The notes beneath the pieces were generated by a model. That model ran no database searches. It saw only the letters and a list, made by a program, of their open reading frames with translations, and had not been told where the DNA came from. The position numbers were made by a program, and so were the translations under genes. DNA of 11,063 nt. Source: CAYQTE01 sp964420285 (GTDB lineage: Bacteria > Planctomycetota > Phycisphaerae > Tepidisphaerales > Tepidisphaeraceae). The stretch covers positions 1-11,063 of the forward strand of contig CAYQTE010000112.1 of assembly GCA_964420285.1 (NCBI GenBank), in the 5' to 3' direction. This document shows, one piece after another, positions 1 to 7,631 of this stretch (positions within the stretch are counted from its first letter, which is position 1; the number at the start of each line of letters is the position of its first letter).

Positions 1-4
1 GAGG

Positions 5-48
5 CGGACATTTCTATCGGGCTGAAATACCGGACATTTCTATTTGGC
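5..48. repeat. Direct repeat pair, probable insertion-sequence end
   Basis: CGGACATTTCTAT occurs at 5-17 and again at 31-43. The similarity extends to 18 bp (5-22 and 31-48, 16 of 18 identical, both ending in GGC), with a 26-bp period. Closely spaced direct repeats at a terminus are typical of transposase-binding sites in IS21- or IS481-type elements. No transposase lies inside the window, so the element, if real, extends to the left of base 1. A TTGACA hexamer at 50-55 follows directly. The repeat is seen in the sequence; the assignment to an IS end is inference. Confidence 0.45.
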
Positions 49-157
49 GTTGACAGATTTTATTTGCGGCCTGTCGCCGCGGGGCGGTCGTCCAGTACAC
101 TGTGCCGTCGATTATGGGACGGCGCGCCTACGATGGGCGTAACAAGGAGTCTGTCAG

Positions 158-1273
158 ATGCGTATAGCGGTACCGAAAGAGATCAAGGCCGACGAATATC
201 GCGTGGGAATGATGCCGGTCGGGGCCGATATTCTCGTCAAGGCGGGGCACCATGTAGTTATCGAGACGCAGGCGGGCGTGGCCAGCGGGTTTCCGGATGC
301 GGCGTACACGGCCGTCGGCGCGACCATCGTGCCCAACCACGAACAGGCCTTCGCCAGCGCCGATATGATCGTCAAGGTCAAGGAGCCGCAGCCGACGGAA
401 ATACGTCTTTTCCGGCCGGGGCTGATCGTGTTCACATATTTCCATTTTGCGGCGGCACCGGAATTGTCGCAGGCGTGCCTGGAATCGGAGATCGTGGCCA
501 TCGCGTACGAGACGATCCGCGACAGGCGTGGCGGCTTGCCGTGCCTGACTCCGATGAGCGAAATCGCCGGTAAGATGAGCATCCAGGAAGGCGCGAAATA
601 CCTCGAAAAACCGATGATGGGCCGGGGCATCCTGCTCGGCGGCGTGCCGGGTGTGCCGCCGGCCAAGGTGGTGGTTCTCGGCGGCGGGACCGTCGGCACC
701 AACGCCGCCAAGGTGGCCGCGGGTTTGGGCGCGCGCGTGGTTCTCATGGATGTGAATCTGGACCGGCTGCGTTACCTGGCGGACATCATGCCGGCCAATG
801 TGTCGATGATCTTCAGCGATCCACACACGATTCGCGATGAGGTCGCCGATGCCGATCTGGTGGTCGGCGCCGTGCTCAATCCCGGCGCCAAGGCGCCCCG
901 CCTGCTTTGCAGGGCTGACTTGGCCCGCATGAAGACCGGCAGCGTGATCGTGGACGTGGCGATCGATCAGGGCGGCTGCGTCGAGACCAGCCGTCCGACG
1001 ACACACCAGAATCCCACCTTCGTCGTTGAGGGCATCGTCCATTATTGTGTGACCAACATTCCCGGCGCGGTCGGCCGGACCAGCACCATCGCACTGTGCA
1101 ACGCCACGCTTCCGTACGCTTTGCGCATTGCCGGCCAGGGTTACGAGAAGGCGGCCGCGGAGGATCCCGGATTTGGCGAGGGGATTAACATGATGCGAGG
1201 CCGCGTGACCAACAAGGCGGTGGCCGATTCCATGCAGATGCAGGCCCAGCCGCGAGGCAAAGGCGCCGCGTAG
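158..1273 (+). CDS. ald: Alanine dehydrogenase
   Basis: Cytosolic NAD-dependent L-alanine dehydrogenase, which interconverts L-alanine with pyruvate and ammonia. The protein has 371 residues, the usual family length. Residues match the known active-site numbering of bacterial Ald: R15, K75, H96, E118 and D270. The Rossmann loop is at 175-184 (GGGTVGTNAA), and D198 follows the second beta strand, where the adenosine ribose is bound. The N-terminus MRIAVPKEIK is typical of Ald and transhydrogenase-alpha proteins; the length and D270 region favour Ald. The ATG at 158 is preceded by AAGGAG at 144-149 with 8-nt spacing. A small GC hairpin (GCGGC/GCCGC, 66-80) lies in the leader. A TPR gene follows after 14 bp, suggesting co-transcription. 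No convincing promoter is visible, and the upstream DNA looks like an IS end. Confidence 0.97.
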   Translation: MRIAVPKEIKADEYRVGMMPVGADILVKAGHHVVIETQAGVASGFPDAAYTAVGATIVPNHEQAFASADMIVKVKEPQPTEIRLFRPGLIVFTYFHFAAAPELSQACLESEIVAIAYETIRDRRGGLPCLTPMSEIAGKMSIQEGAKYLEKPMMGRGILLGGVPGVPPAKVVVLGGGTVGTNAAKVAAGLGARVVLMDVNLDRLRYLADIMPANVSMIFSDPHTIRDEVADADLVVGAVLNPGAKAPRLLCRADLARMKTGSVIVDVAIDQGGCVETSRPTTHQNPTFVVEGIVHYCVTNIPGAVGRTSTIALCNATLPYALRIAGQGYEKAAAEDPGFGEGINMMRGRVTNKAVADSMQMQAQPRGKGAA

Positions 1274-1287
1274 TTTCAGGAGCGTCC

Positions 1288-1614
1288 ATGCCAAACCAAC
1301 CGCCCGTGGATCGCCTGACGACACTTTCGGCCATGCTGGAGAAGAAACCGCGCGATGCGTTTTTGCTCTATGCGATGGCTCTGGAATATCGCAAGAAGAA
1401 CGACACGCCGCGGGCCGTCCAGTATTTCGACAAGGCCATTGCCGTCGATCCCGGTTATTGCCCGGCCTGGCAGCAGAAGGCGCAGGCCCTGGAAGCCGCC
1501 GGCGACATCGCCGCGGCGAAGCAGGCGTATCGAGACGGCATTGCTGCGGCCGTGCAGGTCGGCAATTCCCACGCCCATCAGGAAATGGCGGCGGCGCTGG
1601 CCATGATCGAGTAA
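1288..1614 (+). CDS. Small tetratricopeptide-repeat protein
   Basis: A 108-residue protein with no signal peptide or membrane segment, so probably cytosolic. Two TPR units are visible at about residues 24-57 (DAFLLYAMALEYRKKNDTPR then AVQYFDKAIAVDP) and 58-91 (YCPAWQQKAQALEAAGD then IAAAKQAYRDGI). They show the usual small and bulky alternation and a proline closing the first repeat. TPRs form helical hairpins that bind partner proteins; no catalytic domain is present and the partner is unknown. The ATG has AGGAG at 1278-1282 with 5-nt spacing, and the gene starts 14 bp after ald, so it is probably translated from the same message. Stand-alone TPR proteins of about this size occur widely, so this neighbourhood does not prove a role in alanine metabolism. 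Confidence 0.85.
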   Translation: MPNQPPVDRLTTLSAMLEKKPRDAFLLYAMALEYRKKNDTPRAVQYFDKAIAVDPGYCPAWQQKAQALEAAGDIAAAKQAYRDGIAAAVQVGNSHAHQEMAAALAMIE

Positions 1615-1659
1615 GATGGGTCCGTTGTATCTGGTGACCCCAAGCCCGCACGCACTGCC

Positions 1660-2604
1660 ATGCCCGTTGACACGCTTATCGAGTTTCTCAGCCGGCCGGA
1701 ATGGAAGCGGCAGGGCGGCTGGCGGCGGGCGATCTGGGAAGGGATGTCGCGGCTGGGTTTGACGGGGATGCACGGCCTGCCGGTGAACCGTCGCTGGGTC
1801 GAGATTCATCGCCGCGACATGCCGCTGGTGGGTCTGGATCCGCGGCTGGCCGGGTTGAAAATCGTCCAGATGTCCGACCTGCACGTCAGCCCGGTTGTCT
1901 GGCCGAGGTATCTCTCGCACTACATCCGCTGGGTGAACGATCTCCGGCCGCACATGATCGTCATCACCGGCGATCTGATCACCGGCGGATATCGCTACGG
2001 CGCGCGGGCGGCGGCGGTGCTGTCGCATCTGCACGCGCCATTGGGCGTGATCTGCACGCTGGGGAATCATGATTATGGCATGTACGGCAAGCGCATCATC
2101 AGCGAAGGGGAGCGGCGGGCCGATCATTTGCAGAAATGCCTGGAGGCCCGCGGACTGATCGTATTGCGCAATCAACATCGCACCATCGACGCCAAAACCG
2201 CCACCATCGCCCTGGGCGCCAAACGCGCCGCCGCCGCCAAGCCTGCGTTCACCATTGTCGGCCTCGATGATGAATGGTCCGGCCATCTCGACGCCGATGT
2301 CGCCTTCGCCCAAGCCCCGGCCGGTGTGCCGACCATCTGCCTCAACCACAATCCCGTCAACGCCCGCGAACTGCTCGACTACCCCTGGCAATGGATGCTC
2401 AGCGGCCACACCCATGGCCGGCAGCTTGCCACCACCCGTTTTGGCCAGACGTTCTATCCTCACCGCCGACGGCCCTTCACGCACGGCTATTATGCGATCG
2501 GCGATCGGCACCTCTACGTCAATCGCGGCCTGAGCTACGGCCAGCGCACCCGACACTGGTGCCGGCCGGAGATCACGGTCTTCAAACTGCAACCCGCCAA
2601 ATAG
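1660..2604 (+). CDS. Calcineurin-like metallophosphoesterase, YkuE/YaeI type
   Basis: A 314-residue phosphoesterase of the calcineurin superfamily with a two-metal active site. All five signature blocks are present in order: DLH (D73, H75), GDLI (D105), GNHD (N136, H137), the metal-binding H230 in LNHNP, and GHTH (H250, H252). The block wording (KIVQMSDLHVS, SGHTHGRQ) fits the YkuE/YaeI branch, whose members include UDP-2,3-diacylglucosamine pyrophosphatases of lipid A synthesis and cell-envelope phosphatases. The substrate cannot be read from sequence. Unlike many relatives it has no N-terminal membrane helix; residues 1-50 are basic and tryptophan-rich and might contact membrane. The ATG at 1660 has no clear Shine-Dalgarno site, and I see no better in-frame start. 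It lies 45 bp after the TPR gene on the same strand, so may share its transcript. Confidence 0.93.
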   Translation: MPVDTLIEFLSRPEWKRQGGWRRAIWEGMSRLGLTGMHGLPVNRRWVEIHRRDMPLVGLDPRLAGLKIVQMSDLHVSPVVWPRYLSHYIRWVNDLRPHMIVITGDLITGGYRYGARAAAVLSHLHAPLGVICTLGNHDYGMYGKRIISEGERRADHLQKCLEARGLIVLRNQHRTIDAKTATIALGAKRAAAAKPAFTIVGLDDEWSGHLDADVAFAQAPAGVPTICLNHNPVNARELLDYPWQWMLSGHTHGRQLATTRFGQTFYPHRRRPFTHGYYAIGDRHLYVNRGLSYGQRTRHWCRPEITVFKLQPAK

Positions 2605-2714
2605 GCGGCCTACAATCAATCCAAGAAACGACCGCTGCACGGACATCGACGCCGGCAGCAGAGTGTCAACCGACAGTGCCATCGCCTTGATGGTGCATAG
2701 ACAGGAGAGCAGGC

Positions 2715-3179
2715 ATGACCACATTCAACAACACGACAGCCGGTATGGCCGACGCGGGCCGCGGTGGCACGAAATCCACCGCGCGCTACTTTCCCGCGAC
2801 GGCCAGAGTTTTGATGGGGCTGGTGTTCTTCGTGTTCGGGCTCAACGGCTTCCTGCATTTCATACCGCAGCCGGCGACGCTGCCAAACCAGGTCGCGGAC
2901 TACATGGGCGCGCTGCTCAGAACGGGATACATGCTGCCGCTGATCATGGGGACGCAGTTGGTGGTCGGCGTATTGCTTCTGGTGAATCGGTTCGTGCCGC
3001 TGGCGCTGGTGCTGATTGCGCCGGTCATTGTCAACATCATTGGCTTCCATATTTTTCTGAACCTCTCCGGCATCGTACCGGGCGCGATCGTGGCCGTGCT
3101 GGAAGTCTATCTGATTCGGTCGTACTGGAGCGCGTTCCGGGCGATCTTCGTTGCGCGGGCGACTCCGGACCCGAAATAA
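2715..3179 (+). CDS. DoxX-like four-helix membrane protein
   Basis: A 154-residue integral membrane protein with four predicted helices, at about residues 31-50, 71-90, 93-112 and 118-137. It has the DoxX-family look: a first helix ending FGLNGFLHFIP, then a second helix LPLIMGTQLVVGVLLLV and a third beginning RFVPLALVL. The first 30 residues are polar and probably cytoplasmic. DoxX relatives are often linked to redox or sulfur-stress systems, but this subgroup has no defined reaction. AGGAG at 2703-2707 sits 7 nt before the ATG. A 110-bp gap separates it from the phosphoesterase, so this may be the first gene of a new transcript. The MsrP-like gene starts 33 bp downstream, which suggests an operon. 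No promoter hexamers stand out in the gap. Confidence 0.85.
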   Translation: MTTFNNTTAGMADAGRGGTKSTARYFPATARVLMGLVFFVFGLNGFLHFIPQPATLPNQVADYMGALLRTGYMLPLIMGTQLVVGVLLLVNRFVPLALVLIAPVIVNIIGFHIFLNLSGIVPGAIVAVLEVYLIRSYWSAFRAIFVARATPDPK

Positions 3180-3212
3180 CCCGCCGCATGGTCGCAAAGA
3201 AGGAGAGATGTC

Positions 3213-4184
3213 ATGAAGACCCCATCCAACCCCCCCGACAACGAAATCACGCCCGAAAACCTTTACCTCAACCGGCGCACGTTCATGAAGGCCGGGGTCG
3301 TGGCGGCGTCGGCCGTCGCCACGGGCTTGGTCTATCGTCAGTTCAACGCGCCGTCGACAACGGCGGTAACCACGGCCGAGATCGCCGTGGCCCCAAGCAC
3401 CGCGCCGGCCGATTCGGGGTTCAGCGTTGATGAAGCCAAGACCTCTCTTGAGGACATCACGCACTACAACAACTTCTACGAGTTCTCGACGAACAAGGAC
3501 GGCGTGGCCGACGCGGCCGCGGGGTTCAAGACGGCCGGCTGGAAAGTCGAAGTGGGCGGGCTGGTGGCCAATCCGCGGGTGTTCGACATCGACGACCTGC
3601 TCAAAATTGCCGCGCCGGAAGAGCGCGTTTACCGCATGCGCTGCGTCGAGGCCTGGTCGATGGTGATTCCGTGGGTCGGCTATTCGCTCTCGCGGCTGCT
3701 GGATCGCGTCCAGCCGCTGGGAAGCGCCAAATACGTCGCCATGCAGACGCTGCTTGATCCCCGGCGGATGCCCGGACAGCAGGTGGAGGTCTTGTCGTGG
3801 CCCTATGTCGAGGGTCTGCGCATGGATGAGGCGATGCACCCGCTGACGATCCTGGCATCGGGAATCTACGGCCGGGCGCTGCCGCCCCAGGACGGGGCGC
3901 CGGTGCGTCTGGTCGTGCCCTGGAAATACGGGTTCAAGGGAATCAAGTCGATCGTCAAGATCGCCCTCGTGGAAGACCAGCCGCCCACATCGTGGAACGG
4001 CGAGGCGCCCAACGAATACGGCTTCTACGCCAACGTCAATCCCACCGTGGATCATCCCCGCTGGAGCCAGGCCACCGAGCAGCGAATCGGCGAAAGCGGC
4101 CGTCGCAAAACGCTCATGTTCAACGGATACCAGGAACAGGTCGCCAGCCTCTACGCCGGCATGGACCTGCGCAAGTTCTACTGA
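3213..4184 (+). CDS. msrP: Protein-methionine-sulfoxide reductase catalytic subunit MsrP (YedY)
   Basis: Periplasmic molybdopterin enzyme of the sulfite-oxidase fold that reduces methionine sulfoxide in oxidised envelope proteins, with electrons from a membrane heme partner. It has 323 residues. A Tat signal is visible: the twin arginines R21-R22 in NRRTFMKAG, followed by a hydrophobic stretch at about 27-40. The molybdenum ligand is C144 in YRMRCVEAWSM, matching Cys102 of mature E. coli YedY. Other family blocks are HYNNFYEF (84-91) and KYGFKGIKSI (about 235-245). AAGGAGA at 3200-3206 precedes the ATG. Residues 45-70 form a low-complexity Ala/Thr/Pro linker between signal and core. The next gene, 36 bp on, encodes the MsrQ-like heme partner, strongly supporting the assignment over a generic sulfite-oxidase-like protein. 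Confidence 0.95.
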   Translation: MKTPSNPPDNEITPENLYLNRRTFMKAGVVAASAVATGLVYRQFNAPSTTAVTTAEIAVAPSTAPADSGFSVDEAKTSLEDITHYNNFYEFSTNKDGVADAAAGFKTAGWKVEVGGLVANPRVFDIDDLLKIAAPEERVYRMRCVEAWSMVIPWVGYSLSRLLDRVQPLGSAKYVAMQTLLDPRRMPGQQVEVLSWPYVEGLRMDEAMHPLTILASGIYGRALPPQDGAPVRLVVPWKYGFKGIKSIVKIALVEDQPPTSWNGEAPNEYGFYANVNPTVDHPRWSQATEQRIGESGRRKTLMFNGYQEQVASLYAGMDLRKFY

Positions 4185-4220
4185 TGTACACGCCACAGGC
4201 TGACTTGGAGCCCTCGGATC

Positions 4221-5882
4221 ATGAAAGACCTGCGCTTCGCCAAATTCGTCCTGCTCGTCAACAGCCTGGTGCCCGCGGCCATTCTGCTCTGGGATGTCTG
4301 GCACGGCCATGCCGGTGCAAACCCCATCAACTACGCCATCCGCACCACCGGCCTGCTCGCGCTGATCTTCCTTTCGCTGACGTTGCTGGTCACGCCGCTG
4401 CGCAAGCTCACCGGCCTGGGCTGGCTCTTCCACTTTCGCCGCCCGCTGGGGCTGCTGGCATTCTTCCACGCCCTGGCCCACTTCTCCATCTTTTTTGTCT
4501 TCGACCGCGCACTCAGCGTCCGCGACACGCTTTCCGAGATGGTCAAACGGCCGTATCTCGTCGTCGGTTCGCTGGGGCTTCTGGCCATGACGCCGCTGGC
4601 CATCACCTCGACCAATGCCATGATCAAGCGGATGGGCGCGGCGCGGTGGCGGGCGCTGCACCGGCTGGCGTATGTCGCGGCGATCGCCGGCGTCGTGCAT
4701 TTCTATATGCAGGTCAAATCCGACACGCGATTGCCCATCGCGTTCGGCATCATCATCGGATTTCTCCTGGCCTATCGGCTCGGCGCCTATCTGGCGACGC
4801 GGACCATCAAGCCCGCTGCCCCCAAAGCCATTTCCGCCCAGACGCCCCTGGACCAAGGCCGATGGACCGGCCAATTGCGCGTGCAGAAGATCGTCCAGGA
4901 AACCCCCGAGGTTCGCACCTTTCGCCTGGTTTCCGCCCATGACAGCCAGCTTCCCTTCATGCATCTGCCCGGCCAATACCTGACGTTCTCGCCGCCGGTG
5001 GGCGGAAAGACCGTCAAGCGCACCTACACGATCGCCTCCTCGCCGGCGCGGCGCGACTATTGCGAGGTCACGATCAAACGCGAGGAGAACGGCCTGTTCT
5101 CGCGGCACATGCACGACACGGTGAAAGAGGGCGACATCATTCCCGCCGCCGCCGCGGCCGGGCGGTTTACTTTTACCGGGAGCGAGGCCGAGAGCATCGC
5201 CCTCCTGGCCGGCGGCGTCGGCATTACACCGCTGATGTCCATCTTGCGTTACCTGACCGATCAGAACTGGGCCGGCCAGATTTACCTGATCTTCTGCTGC
5301 AAGACCGAGAAAGACATCATCTTCCGCGAAGAGATCCAGTCGCTGCAGCGACGGTTCCCCAACTTCCATCCCACCATCACGCTCACGCGAGCCGACGGCG
5401 CCAATTGGTCCGGTCCGGTCGGCAGATTGAGCGCCGATCTTCTCACCCGCCAGATTCCCAACCTGACCGACATTCCGTTCTACCTGTGTGGCCCGGCGGA
5501 GATGCTCAAGTCCACGCGCGAACTGCTGCGGCAGTTGGCCGTGCCCGAATCACACATCCATACCGAATCGTTCGGCGCCCGGCGTTCCGATACCGGCAGT
5601 GCCGCTTCGGCCAACGGCGCCACATTCGCCGTGACCTTCTCACGATCGAACAAAACCGCAAGGATCGATCCCGCACGGCCGATCCTGGACCTGGCCGACG
5701 AGCTTGAGGTTGGTGTTGAGTCCGAGTGCCGCTCGGGAATCTGCGGGACATGCAAATGCCAACTGCTCTCCGGCTCGGTGCAGATGGAGACCCAGGAAGC
5801 CCTGGACAACTCCGACCGCCGGAACAACATCATCCTGCTCTGCCAGGCGCGGGCATTGGAGGATGTGACCGTGAACGCCTGA
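4221..5882 (+). CDS. MsrQ-like heme membrane domain fused to NAD(P)H reductase and 2Fe-2S ferredoxin
   Basis: A 553-residue fusion. Residues 1-195 are an MsrQ/YedZ-like ferric-reductase transmembrane domain of about six helices, with heme-ligand candidates H83 and H87 (FFHALAH), H147 (ALHRLAY) and H160 (VVHFYMQ). Residues 215-320 are an FNR-type flavin domain (RTYTIASS, 267-274, binds FAD or FMN). Residues 325-450 bind NAD(P)H (LLAGGVGITPLMSIL, 328-342; CGPAEM, 423-428). Residues 468-553 are a plant-type ferredoxin with C503, C508, C511 and C541 (CX4CX2CX29C). MsrQ alone is about 200 residues and in E. coli is served by a separate flavin reductase, Fre; here the reductase and a ferredoxin are built in. 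The reductase-ferredoxin order resembles phthalate dioxygenase reductase. The gene lies 36 bp after msrP; GGAG at 4207-4210 is a weak, distant ribosome site. Likely role: electron donor to MsrP. A ferric reductase role is the alternative, less likely beside msrP. Confidence 0.92.
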   Translation: MKDLRFAKFVLLVNSLVPAAILLWDVWHGHAGANPINYAIRTTGLLALIFLSLTLLVTPLRKLTGLGWLFHFRRPLGLLAFFHALAHFSIFFVFDRALSVRDTLSEMVKRPYLVVGSLGLLAMTPLAITSTNAMIKRMGAARWRALHRLAYVAAIAGVVHFYMQVKSDTRLPIAFGIIIGFLLAYRLGAYLATRTIKPAAPKAISAQTPLDQGRWTGQLRVQKIVQETPEVRTFRLVSAHDSQLPFMHLPGQYLTFSPPVGGKTVKRTYTIASSPARRDYCEVTIKREENGLFSRHMHDTVKEGDIIPAAAAAGRFTFTGSEAESIALLAGGVGITPLMSILRYLTDQNWAGQIYLIFCCKTEKDIIFREEIQSLQRRFPNFHPTITLTRADGANWSGPVGRLSADLLTRQIPNLTDIPFYLCGPAEMLKSTRELLRQLAVPESHIHTESFGARRSDTGSAASANGATFAVTFSRSNKTARIDPARPILDLADELEVGVESECRSGICGTCKCQLLSGSVQMETQEALDNSDRRNNIILLCQARALEDVTVNA

Positions 5883-5914
5883 TGCTGGCCCGGCGGCTTG
5901 GTTGATCCCGCACC

Positions 5915-6829
5915 TCAGTCCGATTCCCCGGGCTTGAGGAACGTGCCTTCCTTCAATTCATCAAACGCCCGCCGCAGTTGTTCCTGTGTGTTCATAACGA
6001 TCGGGCCGTACCACGCCACCGGTTCCTTCAGCGGCTGGCCGGATACAAGGAGAAAGCGAATGCCCTGGTCGCCGGCCTGGACGACGACTTCGTCGCCGGT
6101 GTCAAAGAGAACCAGCGATCGGTCGTCGGCCTCGGCGGGCGGGCTGGTGTCCAGCCAGCCGACGCCTTCGGTCGGGACCGCCAGCGGGCCGGATGCATTG
6201 CAGAACTTCCCCGACCCGGCAAAAACGTACGCAAAGGCGTGGCGCGATGTGTCGACCGCCAGGCTCTTGCGCTTGCCCGGCGGCACGGTGACATCAAGGT
6301 ACATCGGATCGGCCGCGATGCCGTCCACCGGGCCTTTCTTCCCCCAGAAACTTCCGCAGATGATGCGCACCTGCGTGCCGTCGTCGTCGGTGAGGTTCGG
6401 GATCTCGCCCGCCTTCACCTCCTGGTAATGCGGCGCGGTCATCTTCAGCGACGCCGGTAGATTCGCCCACAACTGGAACCCGTGCATCCGCCCGGCCCGG
6501 TCGCCCTTGGGCATCTCCTGGTGGATGATGCCGCGCCCGGCCGTCATCCATTGAATGTCGCCCGCCTCGATCGCGCCGTGATTGCCCATGCTGTCGCCAT
6601 GCTCGACACTGCCGGCCAGAACATAGGTGATGGTCTCAATGCCACGGTGCGGATGCCACGGGAACCCAGCCAGATAGTCGGCCGGAATGTCGTTGCGGAA
6701 ATCATCCAGCAGCAGGAACGGGTCGAATTCGCTGGTATTTCCGAACCCAAACGCCCGCCGGAGATGCACGCCCGCGCCTTCCAGAGTGGGTTTCGATTGG
6801 ATCAGCCGATGAACAGGTCGAATGGACAT
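5915..6829 (-). CDS. Pirin family protein
   Basis: A 304-residue bicupin protein of the pirin family, cytosolic. Pirins bind one metal, usually iron; some have quercetin 2,3-dioxygenase activity and others act through protein partners in stress responses. The four metal ligands are present in the N-terminal cupin: H59 and H61 (WHPHRG), H103 and E105 (GIIHQEMP), corresponding to H56, H58, H101 and E103 of human pirin. Residues 112-135 (MHGFQLWANLP onwards) and the C-terminal cupin (about 170-285) are also typical. AAGGAG on the minus strand (6835-6840) sits 5 nt before the ATG. The gene converges on the MsrQ fusion with only 32 bp between stop codons and no recognisable terminator there, so the two transcripts probably overlap at their 3' ends. 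The substrate is unknown. Confidence 0.95.
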   Translation of the reverse strand: MSIRPVHRLIQSKPTLEGAGVHLRRAFGFGNTSEFDPFLLLDDFRNDIPADYLAGFPWHPHRGIETITYVLAGSVEHGDSMGNHGAIEAGDIQWMTAGRGIIHQEMPKGDRAGRMHGFQLWANLPASLKMTAPHYQEVKAGEIPNLTDDDGTQVRIICGSFWGKKGPVDGIAADPMYLDVTVPPGKRKSLAVDTSRHAFAYVFAGSGKFCNASGPLAVPTEGVGWLDTSPPAEADDRSLVLFDTGDEVVVQAGDQGIRFLLVSGQPLKEPVAWYGPIVMNTQEQLRRAFDELKEGTFLKPGESD

Positions 6830-6942
6830 GACCGCTCCTTTGTCGTTGCCAGCCTCCGCCGGCGCAGACCCAGTCGGCCCAGCCGCCAGCAGACGTTTCC
6901 GACCATTCTAGGCAGCCACCGGCCGGATTGCGGACGGGGATT

Positions 6943-6958
6943 TTTGCCCGCAAGAGTC
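6943..6958 (+). repeat. TTTGCCCGCAAGAGTC motif, copy 1
   Basis: This 16-bp sequence is repeated identically at 7367-7382 in the same orientation, about 424 bp away. A 16-bp match within 1 kb is unlikely by chance. Its function is unknown; a dispersed intergenic element is most likely. Confidence 0.5.
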
Positions 6959-6994
6959 CATCTTCTCCTGTCCCCGGCAACAAATACGATTTGA

Positions 6995-7024
6995 CCACGG
7001 ATGGTCACGGATGGCCACGGATAA
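6995..7024 (+). repeat. Three tandem 10-bp CACGGAT units
   Basis: CCACGGATGG, TCACGGATGG and CCACGGATAA follow one another with a 10-bp period. A related inverse motif (ATCCGCGGTTAAAT, 7069-7082) follows about 45 bp on, giving the familiar CACGGAT ... ATCCG(C/T)GGTTAAA pair. I know this pair from spurious ORFs in many environmental genomes. The origin of the repeat is not established. Confidence 0.6.
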
Positions 7025-7101
7025 GAAGCAAACCAAACGCATCATTCCTTACGCGTTTATCAGTGAAATCCGCGGTTAAATCATATTTTCTCCGCGACCG
7101 C

Positions 7102-7117
7102 CGCGCCTCCGCGTGAG
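7102..7117 (+). repeat. CGCGCCTCCGCGTGAG motif, copy 1
   Basis: Identical to 7201-7216, 99 bp apart and in the same orientation. In one frame it reads as CASAP-like peptides that appear widely as spurious ORFs. It is probably a member of a dispersed intergenic family. Confidence 0.55.
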
Positions 7118-7200
7118 GAATCCTCGATCGCCTTGGTTCGGGTTGCGGGCAAAGCTCGCGCTGGGCAGTCCGTGTTCAACATGCATCTGCTTTGCGCCTC

Positions 7201-7216
7201 CGCGCCTCCGCGTGAG
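7201..7216 (+). repeat. CGCGCCTCCGCGTGAG motif, copy 2
   Basis: Second copy of the 16-bp motif at 7102-7117. Here it is preceded by TTTGCGCCTC (7191-7200), a degenerate extra unit of the same CGCCTC pattern, so the repeat is internally reiterated. Confidence 0.55.
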
Positions 7217-7366
7217 ATTTCTACCCAACTGTATTCCCGGCCTGCGCTTACGTTCAAAACACGACATTTCGCCCCACGCCTCCCACTCTGTTATTGCCCC
7301 AATATCGGGGTTCGGCCAGGAAATCGTGCCGAAAAAACGCTCAAAACATGCCGAAAAAGTTCGAAC

Positions 7367-7382
7367 TTTGCCCGCAAGAGTC
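7367..7382 (+). repeat. TTTGCCCGCAAGAGTC motif, copy 2
   Basis: Exact copy of 6943-6958. Here it is embedded between two similar half-units, TCGAACT (7361-7367) and CTGAACTT (7382-7389), giving a local GAACTT...GAACTT direct repeat. Confidence 0.5.
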
Positions 7383-7631
7383 TGAACTTGGCGCGCCCGA
7401 GTCGAGTTTCGTACCGCCCAGGCGCGCCCATCTCCCCGGCTCCCGCTCTCCATCGCTCCCCCTGCCTGCGGCGAGCGCGTCGAACCGCTCCCTCTCTCCC
7501 CGACTCCCCCCGCTCTTCCATGTCCCCGAATGTCCCGCAGGGGGGGTGGGGGTGCGACCGGATTTCGACCCCCGGCCGCGCCAAAATCCCCGCTCCCAGC
7601 CTCCAATCGCCGTTTTTTGCCCTGTCCCACG

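Noticed and set aside
50..78. TTGACA as an ald promoter
   Set aside because: No -10-like hexamer at 15-19 bp downstream (the 17-bp position reads GTCGCC).
128..1651. 507-codon minus-strand frame opposite ald and the TPR gene
   Set aside because: Shadow of two well-supported plus-strand genes; no ribosome site or domain.
1276..2724. 482-codon minus-strand frame opposite the TPR gene and phosphoesterase
   Set aside because: Shadow frame; the plus strand carries complete phosphoesterase motifs.
2616..5369. 917-codon open frame on the minus strand
   Set aside because: It lies antisense to DoxX, MsrP and the MsrQ fusion, all with clear motifs. Its translation is Arg/His/Asp/Gly-rich with no domains, an effect of high GC.
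6995..7216. CRISPR array
   Set aside because: Units are 10-16 bp, too short and irregularly spaced, with no unique spacers of regular length and no cas genes.
7540..7552. G-quadruplex in the 7-G and 5-G runs
   Set aside because: Only two G-runs separated by one T; it can be forced into four short tracts but evidence is too thin.
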